Counted from the first letter of the stretch, positions 1 through 47,500 are shown. The stretch is DNA of 47,500 nt from Chrysomallon squamiferum (GCA_012295275.1 CM022677.1:26747544-26795043), one strand, 5' to 3'. Made by a program: numbers and translations. Notes: a model not told the origin generated them from the sequence alone.

Positions 1-170
1 ACGTTTTCTGGAAAATTTTCTTCTTATTATTATTTCTTAATCACATTAATGATGCATGAATAGCTACGTAAGAAGAAAATGTTTTATTATTATACTTTTA
101 ATAACAAACTTTGTGGCAGGTGAGTATGGAGATCTAATAAAAACAAATATAAACGTACACCTTATAGCTC

Positions 171-178
171 TGACGTCA
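171..178 (+). promoter_or_regulatory. CRE-like palindrome TGACGTCA
   Basis: A perfect 8-bp CREB/ATF consensus about 2.2 kb before the gene A start codon. TGACGTCA or TGACGTAA also occurs upstream of genes B, C and D. Function is inferred; such an 8-mer can occur by chance. Confidence 0.3.
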
Positions 179-959
179 CATTACGTATAAACGTTGACGT
201 TTGACGAAATCTGTTTTCATCTGAATCAGTAGACTATATGTAACAGATTATATGTATAGTACAGCAACAACCACGAAAGTAGTGCGTTATCGACTTTTAT
301 TTTCTAATTACTTCTACTACAAAAAAAAAAAAAAAAAAAAAGAAGATGAAAAAGAAAAAGAAAAAAGAAAAAAGAAGCATGAAAAGAAATCGTTTTATAC
401 TGGGAATTTGATACATTTGATCAGAAATCTTACACTAAATATATTTATGACGCAACAAATATGGAAAAAAAAAAACTCATTACGTCACAGGGAGTTCTCT
501 TGATTTCGATATGGCGTTATCACCATATTTTAACATTGCTTTGCTTCATTATAAAACACTGAAGAAAAATACTTTGATTCGGAGATATATTTTATTTGTT
601 TAGACCATAAACACAGAAGTCTACAAAGAAAATAAATTCAGGTATAAATTACTGTTTCTTTTTCATAGTAACATTAGAATTTAATGTAACCACTTAAAGT
701 TTAAGTATGTTATTTTTGTATTAACAACAAGGATGACTAATTAATTTATTAATTTTATGAAAACAGTTCATGAAAATCTTTTAACTAATGAAGATATTTT
801 AACAGTTAACAAATATATTGCCTTTCAATGTTGTCAAATTATCCATAGGGACTTGGCCGAAAATAATTATTTTTTTAAGTTTTCTAAAAATGTCAGTCTT
901 GAGTAGGTATGCCATAATGCTGCCCGGACGTCAATTTCGTTTAAAAATGTTTTGTGCTT

Positions 960-1002
960 TGACACGTGTCAGAATTCCCTCGCGTGTCACTGCTGACACG
1001 CG
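960..1002. repeat. Clustered TGACACG inverted repeats
   Basis: TGACACGTGTCA at 960-971 is a 12-bp palindrome containing an E-box (CACGTG). At 981-1002 CGCGTGTCA and TGACACGCG form a perfect 9-bp stem around a 4-base loop. A further CGTGTCA overlaps at 1001-1007. It may be a transcription-factor site cluster or a small element's terminus. Confidence 0.5.
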
Positions 1003-2076
1003 TGTCAAACCTCTGCCACCACTGGTATAAAGTGACACTTTCGTGACATAATTTGCACTTTCATTAACGCTGTTTTATTGTCATCTGAATAAAATTAACA
1101 AGATTAAAAACTATTCGGAAAAGAGGTGTTTCAAAAATCAGTGTTCTGTTCACGAATGTTCTTTGTTTTCTTCTTCTTTTTTTTGAAATCTTGATAATAT
1201 TTTATTTAAGGTACTTTTCTTGATGGATGTAAAATGTATACTACTACTAAAAACCGAGAATTGAGGACAAAAAAAAAAATGATACTTTCCGCCATTACGG
1301 CCTAGACGTGTTCTACAGTCTGGGTGTTCGTTTTCCAATTTTCCACAATAAAACCATTTAAATCACTTAATGATAACATCAAAATCTATTGAACTGTTTT
1401 CTAACTTCTGGAAATATTGTTTTCATTTTCAGAAAGTTATGATTATTTGATTTGCCATACTTGCAGAAAATGTGCCCATTTTCACTATACATTTCACAAA
1501 AATGCCTAATTTTTAGAAATCAATTAAAAAAAAAAAATTGTAACTTTTACAATAATTAACCAGTCATAAACATCTTGGTACCATTTTAAAGGTCTTCCAC
1601 CTATCAGCATTTTCGAGTGATATAAAACCAGAATTACTTCAGATTTTTTTGACATACGGAATAAAATCCTAAAAAAAAATATTTGAAGAGTTACCAGTAT
1701 AAATACGCAGGATAAATTCAGTAAGTGTTATCTTTATAAAAACCTTAAGAAAGGTAGACGTTATGAAATAATACATTGTTTTTCTCCTGTCTCAGCTGAT
1801 AGATGATTATTCTTGAGAAAGACTTGTCGTTCTTGAATAAATAACTTTTTTTATTTTATTATATATATATATATGTTATTCTGCTTTAAAACATATAGTA
1901 AATTAGTCTAATCTATTTAGGTTGGACATTTCTGAAATAATAATAATAAAAAAATAAAAAGAAGAAAAATGAAGAAGAAAAAGTAGAGAGCGCCTCTAGT
2001 GGCCGTTAGAATTGCTAATTTAAATAATGTTATTTTTTCTTTGATTTGGTTCATACACAGACACAACATACACTCA

Positions 2077-2092
2077 CTCTCTCTCTCTCTCC

Positions 2093-2179
<87 letters not shown>
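2077..2179. repeat. (CT)n microsatellite
   Basis: About 100 bases of near-perfect CT repeat upstream of the gene A signal-peptide exon. Confidence 0.95.
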
Positions 2180-2181
<2 letters not shown>

Positions 2182-2402
2182 TTTCATTTTCTCATTTTCT
2201 CACTACAAATTATAGTAAGTTACTTATATTTATTACAACAGCATTCTTGAAGCTAAAACCAAAACATCGCTACAACAGCAGCAACAAAACGACGACGTCG
2301 ACAAAAAATGAATAATAGTAATAATAATAATAATAGTAATAATAGTAATAATAATAATAATAATAATAGAATTTTCTTTTCAGAACGTTCACTGTTACAG
2401 AA

Positions 2403-13086
<10,684 letters not shown>

Positions 13087-14272
13087 CACCATAAATAATC
13101 ATAATGAAAAAGATGTGTTCAAATTATTATCATCAAGATCACGATCATGATCATTATCGTCATCATCATCATCATTATCATCATGCTGAGTGTTCGACTA
13201 AGAGGAGCATCCGTCGACGCAAATTTTGGCAAAATAGTGAAGAGAGTTTTTGGAAAAGCAAGAAGAAAAAATGTGCTTGTTTAGTGATTTGTTTTTTTGA
13301 TGAAAATACTCTCTGTTACAAGCTGGTACTCGTCGTTCGGACAAAGCAGTTCCTCTGAAAGCAAAGACACCTCCCACGTGCCGATGGTGATTAATGTTGC
13401 TATTGGTTGTTTTGTTGTTGTTTATTGTCGTTGTATCAGTTTGGCACCATTGGCACACCTCATACGTGGGAAGGGTATTTGATCCAGTTTGTCTTTACGG
13501 AGATGCGATCTAAGGTACGATGAATAGACGGATGGAAGGCCACGTCAAGTAATGACACCGTTACCTTACAACACCATGTCAACGTTTTAGAGTACTGAAA
13601 CAGTGATGTATAGAGAGATTCACATAATGTGACCTGCTAACCTGCAGAGTCAGCATTCTGAGAGAGATACTGAGAATAACAAATTCACTGGGCTGGAAGT
13701 TATCTTCAACAGATCACTTTTGGAGATGAATCCAGACTCTGCTATAACGTCGGCGAATACCGGAGATAAAGATAAGCGAACTGTTGTGTCCACGGTGTAA
13801 ATCGCTGGTAAGTGAAGATATGGGCAGAAAGGACAGACATTCTGTCTTCTGAGTACGTTGCACCGCCCACCCCTACAGAGACGAGGTCGTTCAAAACAAC
13901 GTCATGCCCCAGTTAGAAAGAAGCCAACCCTCATTTAGAGATGATAACGCCAGTCCTCAGACTTCATCATTGTCATCCTCTTCCTTCAGAACGCGTGCAA
14001 ACCGGCAGAACGATGACTCCGGGTGCAAAAGCGTCATACACTCTTCAGCAACTGGAGATAAATTTGGTTCGCTTGTGCCATCAAATATCACGTGACATCT
14101 GCTCCGTCAGACGTCGCCGGGTTGGCCACACCCGATTTTGATTTTTTTTTTTTTTTTTTTTTTTACCGTATTATCAGAATTTGTTTGATGCGCACGCACA
14201 GTGAATTAAAGGATATTGTCATCTCTCGGACTTTTTGTTTTCATGTTTCAGTCTCCGAACAGAATTAGCACG
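13087..14272 (+). other. Gene A 3' UTR / downstream region
   Basis: Follows the gene A stop codon. It contains a (CAT)n stretch near 13130-13180 and relatively complex sequence at 13500-14140, then a T run at 14142-14164. Frames are short with no recognisable domain. The first AATAAA I see is at 14705, so the 3' UTR may be long. Confidence 0.4.
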
Positions 14273-14663
14273 ATACTTTATCTGACACTTGAGTTAATGC
14301 TCAGTGTCCTACACCTGCCAGTATTATTTATAGTCCTGCTCGAATGTCATGTACTTTATCTGACACTTGAGTTAATGCTCAGTGTCCTACACCTGCCAGT
14401 ATTATTTATAGTCCTGCTCGAATGTCATGTACTTTATCTGACACTTGAGTTAATGCTCAGTGTCCTACACCTGCCAGTATTATTTATAGTCCTGCTCGAA
14501 TGTCATGTACTTTATCTGACACTTGAGTTAATGCTCAGTGTCCTACACCTGCCAGTATTATTTATAGTCCTGCTCGAATGTCATGTACTTTATCTGACAC
14601 TTGAGTTAATGCTCAGTGTCCTACACCTGCCAGTATTATTTATAGTCCTGCTCGAATGTCATG
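14273..14663. repeat. 78-bp tandem repeat, five near-perfect copies
   Basis: Five identical 78-bp units starting tactttatctgacacttgag. As 78 is divisible by 3 the frame stays open and reads a 26-residue hydrophobic repeat (LYLTLELMLSVLHLPVLFIV...). No start context, splice signal or domain supports coding, and the perfection suggests a recent expansion. Confidence 0.93.
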
Positions 14664-14704
14664 TACGTTGTAGGTTATTCAAATTCGGTCAGTGGTATTT
14701 GTAC

Positions 14705-14710
14705 AATAAA
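14705..14710 (+). terminator. Possible gene A polyadenylation signal
   Basis: AATAAA in gtacaataaagtatcc, the first canonical hexamer seen after the gene A stop. It lies 1.6 kb away and beyond the 78-bp repeats, so it is tentative. Confidence 0.25.
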
Positions 14711-14773
14711 GTATCCATCTTCACAATATGTCTCTGGTGGCTGGACCAGAAATTAGGCAAGTAACACACCCAC

Positions 14774-16080
<1,307 letters not shown>

Positions 16081-16662
16081 CTAAGGTAAACAAAGGAGAG
16101 TTATGTCCCTTTATCATTACAGCTTGCATCGCCAATTATATTTAACTTTTTGGTGTGTTTTTTTTGCTTCCTTTTTTATGTGCAGCATATTGTTATTACT
16201 ACACTTGTTTTTGTTTTCATATCGCATAATAATACTGTCGTTATTTAAATGGAATCAATATAACTGAATAATAAATACGAACAAAATTTAATTAGATTTT
16301 TCTGCCATTTTTGGAATTCTATCCATAAATAATATTTATTATGATAATATTATGATAATATTTAGTTATTTTTGTATTATTATTTATTATTTTTAAAATT
16401 ATTTGATTATTATTATATCAGTATTATTATTTTTAAAATTATTTATTAAATTTATTTATTATTACTGCTATTAAACTTTAAACAAACCTTATGACGTAAA
16501 TGAAATAACAAAATCTCGTGAGTTCACGTTTGTACTGAGAAATAAACGTCCATCTCGGAAGTAATTTATTTTTCATATTAGATAAGTTGTATCGTCAACG
16601 CGTACTTTAAAACAATAACTGCTGATGTTTACTAGATATATCTGTTTTATTCCAATAATCAG
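16081..16662 (+). promoter_or_regulatory. Gene B promoter and probable non-coding exon 1
   Basis: This block is clearly similar to 45731-46249. Shared pieces are tgtccctttatc, cataataatactgt, tgacgtaaa, acaaaatctcg, gagttcacgtttgt and gagaaat, then a shared donor-like end (caataatcag/GTATGT against cagtaactag/GTAGGT). Conserved sequence 0.5 kb upstream of the gene B start exon, ending in a donor, fits a promoter plus non-coding first exon ending at 16662. Confidence 0.5.
16492..16499 (+). promoter_or_regulatory. CRE-like TGACGTAA
   Basis: A CREB/ATF-like octamer inside the conserved gene B upstream block, at the same relative place as TGACGTAA at 46111-46118 upstream of D. Confidence 0.35.
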
Positions 16663-17166
16663 GTATGTTTTATTTTTAATATTACATAATTAGGTAATTA
16701 CTTTAGAAATGGTCAACAAATAGTTGAAATACTAAATCAATAATTTATATTCCTGTCTTTCATTATTATTTATTATTTATAATAATTAATTACTACATAA
16801 ACACTAGAAAACAGGACAGAATCAGAAGACAGCTCATGTAGAAACATAAACAGTATATTGTGAATTCAGATCCAGTGGGTGGGAACCATTTAGAATCCTC
16901 CACTTTTTGTCATCTTTATAATTGCAGTCTCTTTACAATATATATTATAATTACAATGCATGTTTATACTGACATTAATTTGATCTGTTCAGAAATAAAT
17001 GTTTTGATGATGATGATGATGTCTGTATGTGTTTATATATGTGTTTGTATGTATGTACGTATGTATGTATATGTATGTATATATGTTTATATTTATATAT
17101 ATAGACACACCCAAACAGAGACACAGACACACTAACATATATATATATATATATATATGGTTTCAG

Positions 17167-31232
<14,066 letters not shown>

Positions 31233-31235
31233 GAA

Positions 31236-31339
<104 letters not shown>

Positions 31340-31587
31340 AAATAAGAGATCAAAATATAAAAACAATGAAAATCTGCACATTCACTTGCAGACAAACACA
31401 TTCAACACACACACACACACACATCCATACACAAACTTACATAGTCAACATATTGAGATTTTTTTTTATGACATATTGCCAATTATTTGAATGACTCTTA
31501 CTTTTGTTTTTATCTGTCAACGTCAGTTTCTATGTTTTTGTTTATGTAATTAATTTTGTAGCACCGAATGTATCCTTTACTTTCAAT

Positions 31588-31593
31588 AATAAA
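31588..31593 (+). terminator. Gene B polyadenylation signal candidate
   Basis: AATAAA in ttcaataataaattgtaaa, about 355 bases after the gene B stop, with a second ATAATAAA about 30 bases later. The spacing suits a short 3' UTR. Confidence 0.5.
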
Positions 31594-31599
31594 TTGTAA

Positions 31600-33521
31600 A
31601 ATGTTGCATACTTTTCTGCAATAATAAAAATATATGTACATATTTTTTTTTGGGGGGGGGAAATGATTATTAATTTGAAGATGACAAAAAAAAATGAGAC
31701 ATTCATTTGCCACATTGGTTAGTTGTATGTTAATCATAATTATGCTAATATTCTGAGACATTTTAATGAGAATTAATATTTTAATTACCATAATCTTACT
31801 TAATAAGTATGAACAAAAACAAAAAAAAACAAAAATGGTATTAAATAAAATAAAGAAAAAATTTAAAAGAAAAGAATAAAAAGGAATAGAAAAATTAAAA
31901 CTATAGAAATGAATGGGAAATAATGTTATACCAGACATGCATAATTACTTACATTAGCCATTCCTTCACCACTGGCTCAAAGAACTACAGTAAGTATATT
32001 TACAAATGATATTACGTGAAAAATGTTTTGATATCAAACTGGATGGACTTAATAAAAGCATACCATTAACAGTATTATGAAACTGTTATTATTATTCATT
32101 ATTGCTATTATAATTACTGGTTTTATATTGTTGTTGTTGTTGTTGTTATTTCATATTACATTTCCCAATTCTTTGTATAACTGTGTTAATCTTAATAACA
32201 TCAAAAATATAAATACAATTTAACACATGTTTTACTTGTCAAAATATACATGTTTTACTTATCAAAGTTAGCAATTGAAGGAAAATACAACGGGTGGAAA
32301 AACAAACATAATTAGAGTTATTTCCCTTACGCCATTAAACAATTTAAGCCTGATTTTTCGGAAGAAGAAAAAAATATGTAAATGTATTTATGTTAAGTCA
32401 TAACAAAAACTATTTGTTGTTATTATTATTAATAGCAGTAGTAATAGTACTAAGAACACTACTCCCAGCCCCAAAAAAAGAAAGAAAGAAAAATATCAAA
32501 CCAAAAAACCAATCTATCACGTGACCATCTATTGTATGACGTTTGCTACAGGAATGAACCAGTAATCATTTATTTGATAGAAATTGTAAAAAATATTTTA
32601 AATTATTATTTATTTTTGTTGCTGGCAAATCGGGTACGTTTTCATCTTAGCAGTAACTATTAAATTATTCAGATGTTTTCTTATTTTAGCTATAATTTAG
32701 GTATTTCAACACATAACATTGATCGACATGATCAATCATATCTTAAAATGGTTCTTTCAACTTCAAGAAATCATTTCTTTGACTATTGTTAGTTTGTGAA
32801 ATTGATAAAATGCAGAAAAATATATTTTGTTATACGTACTTCTTAAAAATAAAAGCAACCAATACCCCAATTCTTTCACAAGCAACGGTTTAAAATGTAT
32901 TTTATTATAGCTAAAAAAAAAAAAAAAAATAATAATAATAAAAAAAAAAAATAATAAAAAAATTCTGTTCAGTATTCATACAATTATTAAGTTGGCATTA
33001 TATTTTTGCAGTTTACTGTATTTTGTAATTTATGTGAGTTTTACTTTATTATTCTATGCAATAAAGCTCATTTCATTTAAAATGCATATCCTTATCGATA
33101 ATGGCACATTCTGTCTTTTTTTAAATTCGTAGTTTTGTCGTTTGACATAGTTTAACAGCTTGATAATGACGTCAGACCTGTCAAATATGGATGCCGTGAG
33201 TACACTGTATTAATATCTAAAACGTTTTCAAATCGTGACATGGGTGGTTAAATTAAAATTCAACATTTATTGATGACTTACATAATATTCTTGATGATGG
33301 CATATATTTCAAATAACTTTGCATCTGTACTTACAACATAAAGCTATCGCAGTACTAATAGTAGTAGTAGTTTTACTAATAGTACCAGTTGTAGTAGTAA
33401 TAGTAATAATGACAGCAGTGCTAACAATAGTAATCAATAGCAACATTTAAACCAATTCATTAAGAAATTAAAGAAATCATTTAAATCCATAAATAAAAAT
33501 AAACAAACACATTAGAAACAC

Positions 33522-33558
<37 letters not shown>

Positions 33559-33608
33559 CCACACACACACATATTGTTATAATTAGCCCTTGATCTACTT
33601 ACTTTCAG
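31600..33608. other. B-C spacer and gene C upstream region
   Basis: AT-rich, with A runs near 32910-32950, (CA)n at 33525-33570 and short (AGT)n. No coding. A CRE-like site is at 33167. The gene C promoter and first exon should be here but lack clear similarity to the B and D blocks. Confidence 0.5.
33167..33174 (+). promoter_or_regulatory. CRE-like palindrome TGACGTCA
   Basis: Perfect CREB/ATF octamer about 470 bases before the gene C start codon. Confidence 0.35.
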
Positions 33609-33637
33609 TGTTCAGTTTTACAACAAAAACCTACAAG

Positions 33638-43908
<10,271 letters not shown>

Positions 43909-43913
43909 CACGG

Positions 43914-43919
43914 AATAAA
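43914..43919 (+). terminator. Gene C polyadenylation signal candidate
   Basis: AATAAA in cacggaataaacc, only five bases after the gene C stop. That is very close, so another downstream signal such as cgaaataaacg near 44310 may be used instead. Confidence 0.3.
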
Positions 43920-43996
43920 CCAAAATAGATCTAAGTAAATAATTGCGTATGTGTCCCACGTGAAACCTTAAAATGATTTACATATTAGACTATTAC

Positions 43997-44000
<4 letters not shown>

Positions 44001-44091
<91 letters not shown>
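44001..44091. repeat. (GA)n microsatellite
   Basis: Perfect GA run downstream of gene C. Confidence 0.95.
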
Positions 44092-44095
<4 letters not shown>

Positions 44096-44183
44096 TTATT
44101 TGTTTTAAAAAGAGGACATATAATGTTTTAACTGACCTAATTTATTAAACAGAGGCTGGTAATACTTATTTGATGTATAACAA

Positions 44184-44185
<2 letters not shown>

Positions 44186-44259
<74 letters not shown>

Positions 44260-44261
44260 AC
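44186..44261. repeat. (ACT)n microsatellite
   Basis: ACT trinucleotide run turning into ACG ACT units at its end. Confidence 0.95.
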
Positions 44262-44356
44262 TGACCATGGTTTGAAATTAGCTTATTTTGTATCATTTTT
44301 TTTTTTCGAAATAAACGTTTAAACTACTATGCTGATAACATTGATTCATTTAACAG

Positions 44357-44374
44357 AGAGAGCGAGCGAGCGAG

Positions 44375-44440
<66 letters not shown>
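44357..44440. repeat. (GA)n microsatellite
   Basis: GA run beginning with GAGC variants. Confidence 0.95.
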
Positions 44441-44441
<1 letters not shown>

Positions 44442-45174
44442 AAAACGAGAATGAGTAATAGATATTTGTATATGTGTGTACGTTCATGTGCCTATAAAAT
44501 GCCTGTGTGTACAGATAGACAGATACAGTCATACACAATGCGTACACCCAGATGTTGGTAGATGTATATGAAATTATAATCGAATAACGATATTTTTGGA
44601 GAACAGTTAAAACAAAGAAGTAAATTCCTAGTTAGATATGTGTGTGAACTTGTCAGCAATGGGCTGAGTGGTAAAGAGGGTTGCCAAATCTGACTCAGAT
44701 TAAAACAAAGTTGAAACTGCGTCACATCATTTTTCTCGTGCTAAATACTTGCACCCTGTTTGAATCAGAACAGTCTGATTGCGGTTAGAACCGTAAACAA
44801 ATTAGAAAACTGTTAAATGCAGAAAACTATAACTTTAAGGTTTAAGTTTGTTACTTCAAGTCAATGACAATCAATGGCGAACCTACTGTTTTTGGAATCC
44901 CTGAAACTTGCTCTGTAAACCCTTCCACAAGCAAAAACGGTGCTTAGATGATCACTGTTATTTTCTTCAATGGGCTTTTTCCATAAGTGATCACCATAAA
45001 TGTGGGTTTTTTTTTAATTTTTTAATTTTTTTTTACTTTACCTTGGTTTCAAATTTGAAGCATATTAGTGCCATAAAGTTTGATATTCACTGGTTTCATA
45101 ATAAACTCGCCGCTGGTAATTATAGTGAAGACTTAGACAACTTAATTGTATTATTCAGCTGTGACATTAAAAAA

Positions 45175-45191
45175 AATAAAATAAATAAATA

Positions 45192-45284
<93 letters not shown>

Positions 45285-45680
45285 AATAAATAAATAAATA
45301 TAATAATAATAATAAAAAATAATAAAAATAAAAATAAAATTAAAAAATTAAAAAGAAGTAAATAAATTAAAAATAATAGTAATAAAAATAATAAATAAAC
45401 AAATAAGTAAATAAATAAATTTAAAAAAATAAGTTACTTTTTTATGCAATTAAATAATTTATTTTTAAAATTTATATGTATTTTGTTTTTAAATGGGAAC
45501 TCTTAAATGATGACATATACATAAGGCTTATATATATAGATAAATAAAATGAAATAAAATAGAAAAAAGAAGATAACAAACAAAACAACAAAACAAACAA
45601 AAATACAAAAAAGAAAAAAGAAGAAACATAAAGAAAAAATAACTAAGTAAGTAAGTAAGTAAGTAAATAAATAAATAAAT
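45175..45680. repeat. (AAT)n / (AAAT)n zone
   Basis: A perfect AAT run (about 45193-45277) followed by AAAT, AAGT and A-rich repeats. Confidence 0.92.
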
Positions 45681-45730
45681 AATTCATAATTCTTTTAAGA
45701 ATTGGCGAAAGGATTTTTAAAGAGGTGTCG

Positions 45731-46249
45731 AAAAAGGTAAGCCAGCAAGAGTTTTGTCCCTTTATCCTCACAACGTAGACTGTCAGTTACATTTAATCTT
45801 CTGGAGTTCTTATTATTGTGTTTTCCCTTTCTCTTACTTTATTGTATCTAAAGCATTTCTACCACTGCAGCTTAATTTATACATGCATCTCACATAATAA
45901 TACTGTTATATTTTAAATGAACCTATTTATAGTTATATATTTGAAGAAAAGATGAATGAAATTTTTGTTTTTTTTTCTTTCTTAAATTAATTTGTTTTGT
46001 TATTGATTTATTTAATTTTTTGATTTTTACATTATTTTTTTTTAAACTTCATTGTTATTAATTTTTTAATGTATTTATTTATTATTAAAGCCATTGAACT
46101 TTTAATTTGATGACGTAAACAAAAATACAAAATCTCGGGAGTTCACGTTTGTCGCGAGAAATCAGCGTTTTTGTGATGTGTTTTATTTTTAGTGTTGGAG
46201 AAGTGTTTTCATCAGCGTGCAGATCTTTCATTTTAATTCCAGTAACTAG
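45731..46249 (+). promoter_or_regulatory. Promoter and non-coding exon 1 of a fourth gene (D)
   Basis: A diverged copy of the gene B upstream block (16081-16662), with the same order of shared motifs including TGACGTAA at 46111 and gagttcacgtttgt at about 46140. It ends at a donor-like cagtaactag/GTAGGT. Since the block precedes gene B in the cluster, it predicts another paralogue whose coding exons lie beyond this window. Confidence 0.45.
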
Positions 46250-46879
46250 GTAGGTCTTTTTCTTTTGTCTATTAATGTGTAGTTAACTAATTAACAAAAT
46301 AATAAAGCAGTATATCCGCCTCCTTCAGATTAAAACTGTTTCATTGTTTTAAGTAATAATTAATTACGTATATTTATTTATGTATTTACTTGTTTATTTT
46401 GCAACAATCGCCGATTGTTTTTTGATCCATAGAAAGACACCGTAACGCCACTTGTATCTGCAATAACAATGTTCACGAGTGAGAAAGTTGATGTCACCAG
46501 CCCAACGACAGACATTACAGACTGCAATAACTGATATATCGTAATTTATAAATGTCTTTTTAAAATTATTTTGTTCTTCTATGGGGTTTTTTATGTTACT
46601 TTTTAAAATATGACTTATTTTCTTTTCCTTCTTCTTCTTTTATTTTTTCATGAATGAAACGTGCAGAAATTATAAGCTCGCAAGGAGACTGACATTTCAA
46701 AACTGAAATTAATCCAAAGTCCATTAATCCGTTCCAACACCCCAAAATCCAACACGTATTTTTTGTAACCTGTTTTTAAACAAGAAAAATGTATGTATAA
46801 ATGACAAATATTGTATAAATGAGAATGTAAATAAATAAATTGGTTTTGTAAAGTGTATTTATCTTGGAGATCATACAAA
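46250..46879. other. Presumed gene D intron, no coding seen
   Basis: AT-rich with a few complex stretches (46430-46530). No signal-peptide or TSP1-like exon found before the window ends. Confidence 0.4.
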
Positions 46880-47330
46880 TTCTTTTAACGCCTTTGGCTG
46901 GAGTTACAACCTTTATCAACTCCTTCTGTTTCAGTATGGTACATATCGTAGAAGTACTAAGCTTGTACTGCCTAGCCAAGTCAAATGCATGCACACGTTG
47001 CTCATGTTTTTTTTTTTTTTTTAATGATTTCATGCTTTAATTCAATGGACATCTTCCGCTTCTTCTTCTCAGCACTGTTCTTTGCAGTCACTTTCTTAGG
47101 ATCTGTGATCTGAAAAAAAAGAAATTTGTCAAAATATTGCACAAAACGCGAACACAACACAACAGAGATGCTTCCGCGGCGAGGTAACCACGTGATGTAA
47201 ACGAGTGAGACGCGGGATGCTGGGCGGATGTTATGTTGTTCGTTGCGCCAACTAGCGGCGGCGTATCTGAAGGTCGCTCGTAACTGGAACAACTCGTAAG
47301 TCGGGGCTGTCGTAACTGGAGGTACCACTG
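46880..47330 (-). mobile_element. Truncated Tigger/pogo-like DNA transposon
   Basis: On the minus strand the element begins CAGTGGTACCTC at 47330, a Tigger-type terminal sequence. After a leader it encodes KKRKMSIELKHEII and, in another frame past an A run, HEQRVHAFDLARQY with KLSTSTICTILKQKE, matching the N-terminal CENP-B/pogo DNA-binding region of Tigger transposases. The coding part breaks off near 46880 and no DDE region or second end is present. It is a dead 5' fragment. Confidence 0.75.
47002..47120 (-). pseudogene. Frameshifted Tigger transposase N-terminus
   Basis: The frame from the VTAKNSAEKKKRKMSIELKH part runs into a long lysine (A)n run and then a stop. The next recognisable piece (HEQRVHAFDLARQYKLSTST) is in a different frame to the left. 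Expansion of the A run broke the gene. Confidence 0.65.
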
Positions 47331-47469
47331 CATTTGATAATTTGCTCTTTTTGCAGTTATTATTTTGTATTTTTGTTACCTTTTGTTTAATTTTAATTCA
47401 TTAATCTTTTTTTTTTATCACAATCTGTTACCATCTAATGAAAAACGAAACAATGTATGTGTGTGTGTC

Positions 47470-47500
<31 letters not shown>
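47331..47500. other. End of window, no gene seen
   Basis: T-rich sequence and a (GT)n tract at 47456-47500. Confidence 0.6.

Larger units (their letters stand above)
1..2383. other. Upstream region of gene A, no coding seen
   Basis: AT-rich sequence with short A runs, a (CT)n tract at 2077-2179 and (AAT)n at 2311-2369. A CRE-like TGACGTCA lies at 171-178 and a cluster of TGACACG/CGTGTCA inverted repeats at 960-1002. The open frames here are short and lack codon structure. The promoter and non-coding first exon of gene A should lie in or before this stretch, but I cannot place a transcription start. Confidence 0.5.
43920..45730. other. C-D spacer, repeat-rich, no gene seen
   Basis: Holds (GA)n at 44001-44091 and 44357-44440, (ACT)n at 44186-44261, and a long AAT/AAAT-rich zone at 45175-45680. 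Unique sequence at 44460-45050 has short frames only. Confidence 0.6.

Noticed and set aside
13104-13482. Two overlapping frames after gene A as a small gene
   Set aside because: The frame includes a CAT-repeat His run, has no recognised domain and lies in the likely gene A 3' UTR.
14216-14764. 182-codon hydrophobic frame as a possible multi-span membrane protein
   Set aside because: It consists of five identical 78-bp units with no supporting start, splice or domain signals.
32230-32720. Gene C upstream sequence as a third copy of the B/D promoter block
   Set aside because: Only scattered short matches (agttatttccctta, atgacgtttg) were seen, not enough to claim homology by eye.
44640-44790. 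tRNA-like A box (tgggctgagtggt) and ggttagaacc as a tRNA or SINE
   Set aside because: The two boxes are about 130 bases apart and the B box lacks the TTCGA core, so no tRNA or SINE call is justified.

Overview
The window looks like an animal (metazoan) nuclear genome, probably a mollusc or related lophotrochozoan. It is AT-rich, with split genes using GT/AG introns, very long (GA)n/(CT)n, (CA)n and (AAT)n microsatellites, many intronic minisatellites, a vertebrate-type TTAGGG interstitial telomere tract and a broken Tigger-like transposon. The species cannot be fixed from sequence alone. Nothing in it is bacterial; most long open frames are simple-repeat artefacts.

The real content is a head-to-tail, plus-strand cluster of three paralogous genes, A, B and C, with the probable 5' end of a fourth, D. 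All exon boundaries below were read by hand. Each gene has a short signal-peptide exon ending in phase 1, then a run of phase 1-1 exons. Each main exon in the run encodes one thrombospondin type-1 (TSP1) domain with a WxxW motif and six cysteines. Then comes a single transmembrane exon leaving in phase 2, and a gene-specific cytoplasmic tail. All joins keep frame and create no stop. Gene A (2403-13086) has 3 TSP1 exons plus a possible half domain and a tail with tandem copies of one cassette exon. Gene B (17167-31232) has 8 TSP1 exons and a His/Met/Pro-rich, Lys-rich tail. Gene C (33638-43908) has 7 TSP1 exons, a tyrosine-containing tail and a likely alternative short-tail form. Gene D is seen only as a duplicated promoter/5' exon (about 45731-46249).

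The pattern is unusual. TSP1 exons inside A and B are recent tandem copies whose flanking introns are almost identical, while the exons differ mostly at amino-acid-changing positions. One pair differs at 15 codons, all non-synonymous. Several introns also hold minisatellites whose unit contains the neighbouring splice acceptor or donor, so splice sites are repeated many times beside the exons. With different tails on similar ectodomains, this suggests a diversifying family of cell-surface recognition receptors (immune, allorecognition or gamete recognition). That role is inference; the architecture and the substitution pattern are visible directly.

Layout: 1-2383 upstream of A; 2384-13086 gene A; 13087-16080 A 3' region and spacer with a 78-bp tandem repeat; 16081-31600 gene B with promoter and 3' UTR; 31601-33608 spacer; 33609-43919 gene C; 43920-45730 repeat-rich spacer; 45731-46249 presumed promoter/5' exon of D; 46880-47330 Tigger-like remnant.
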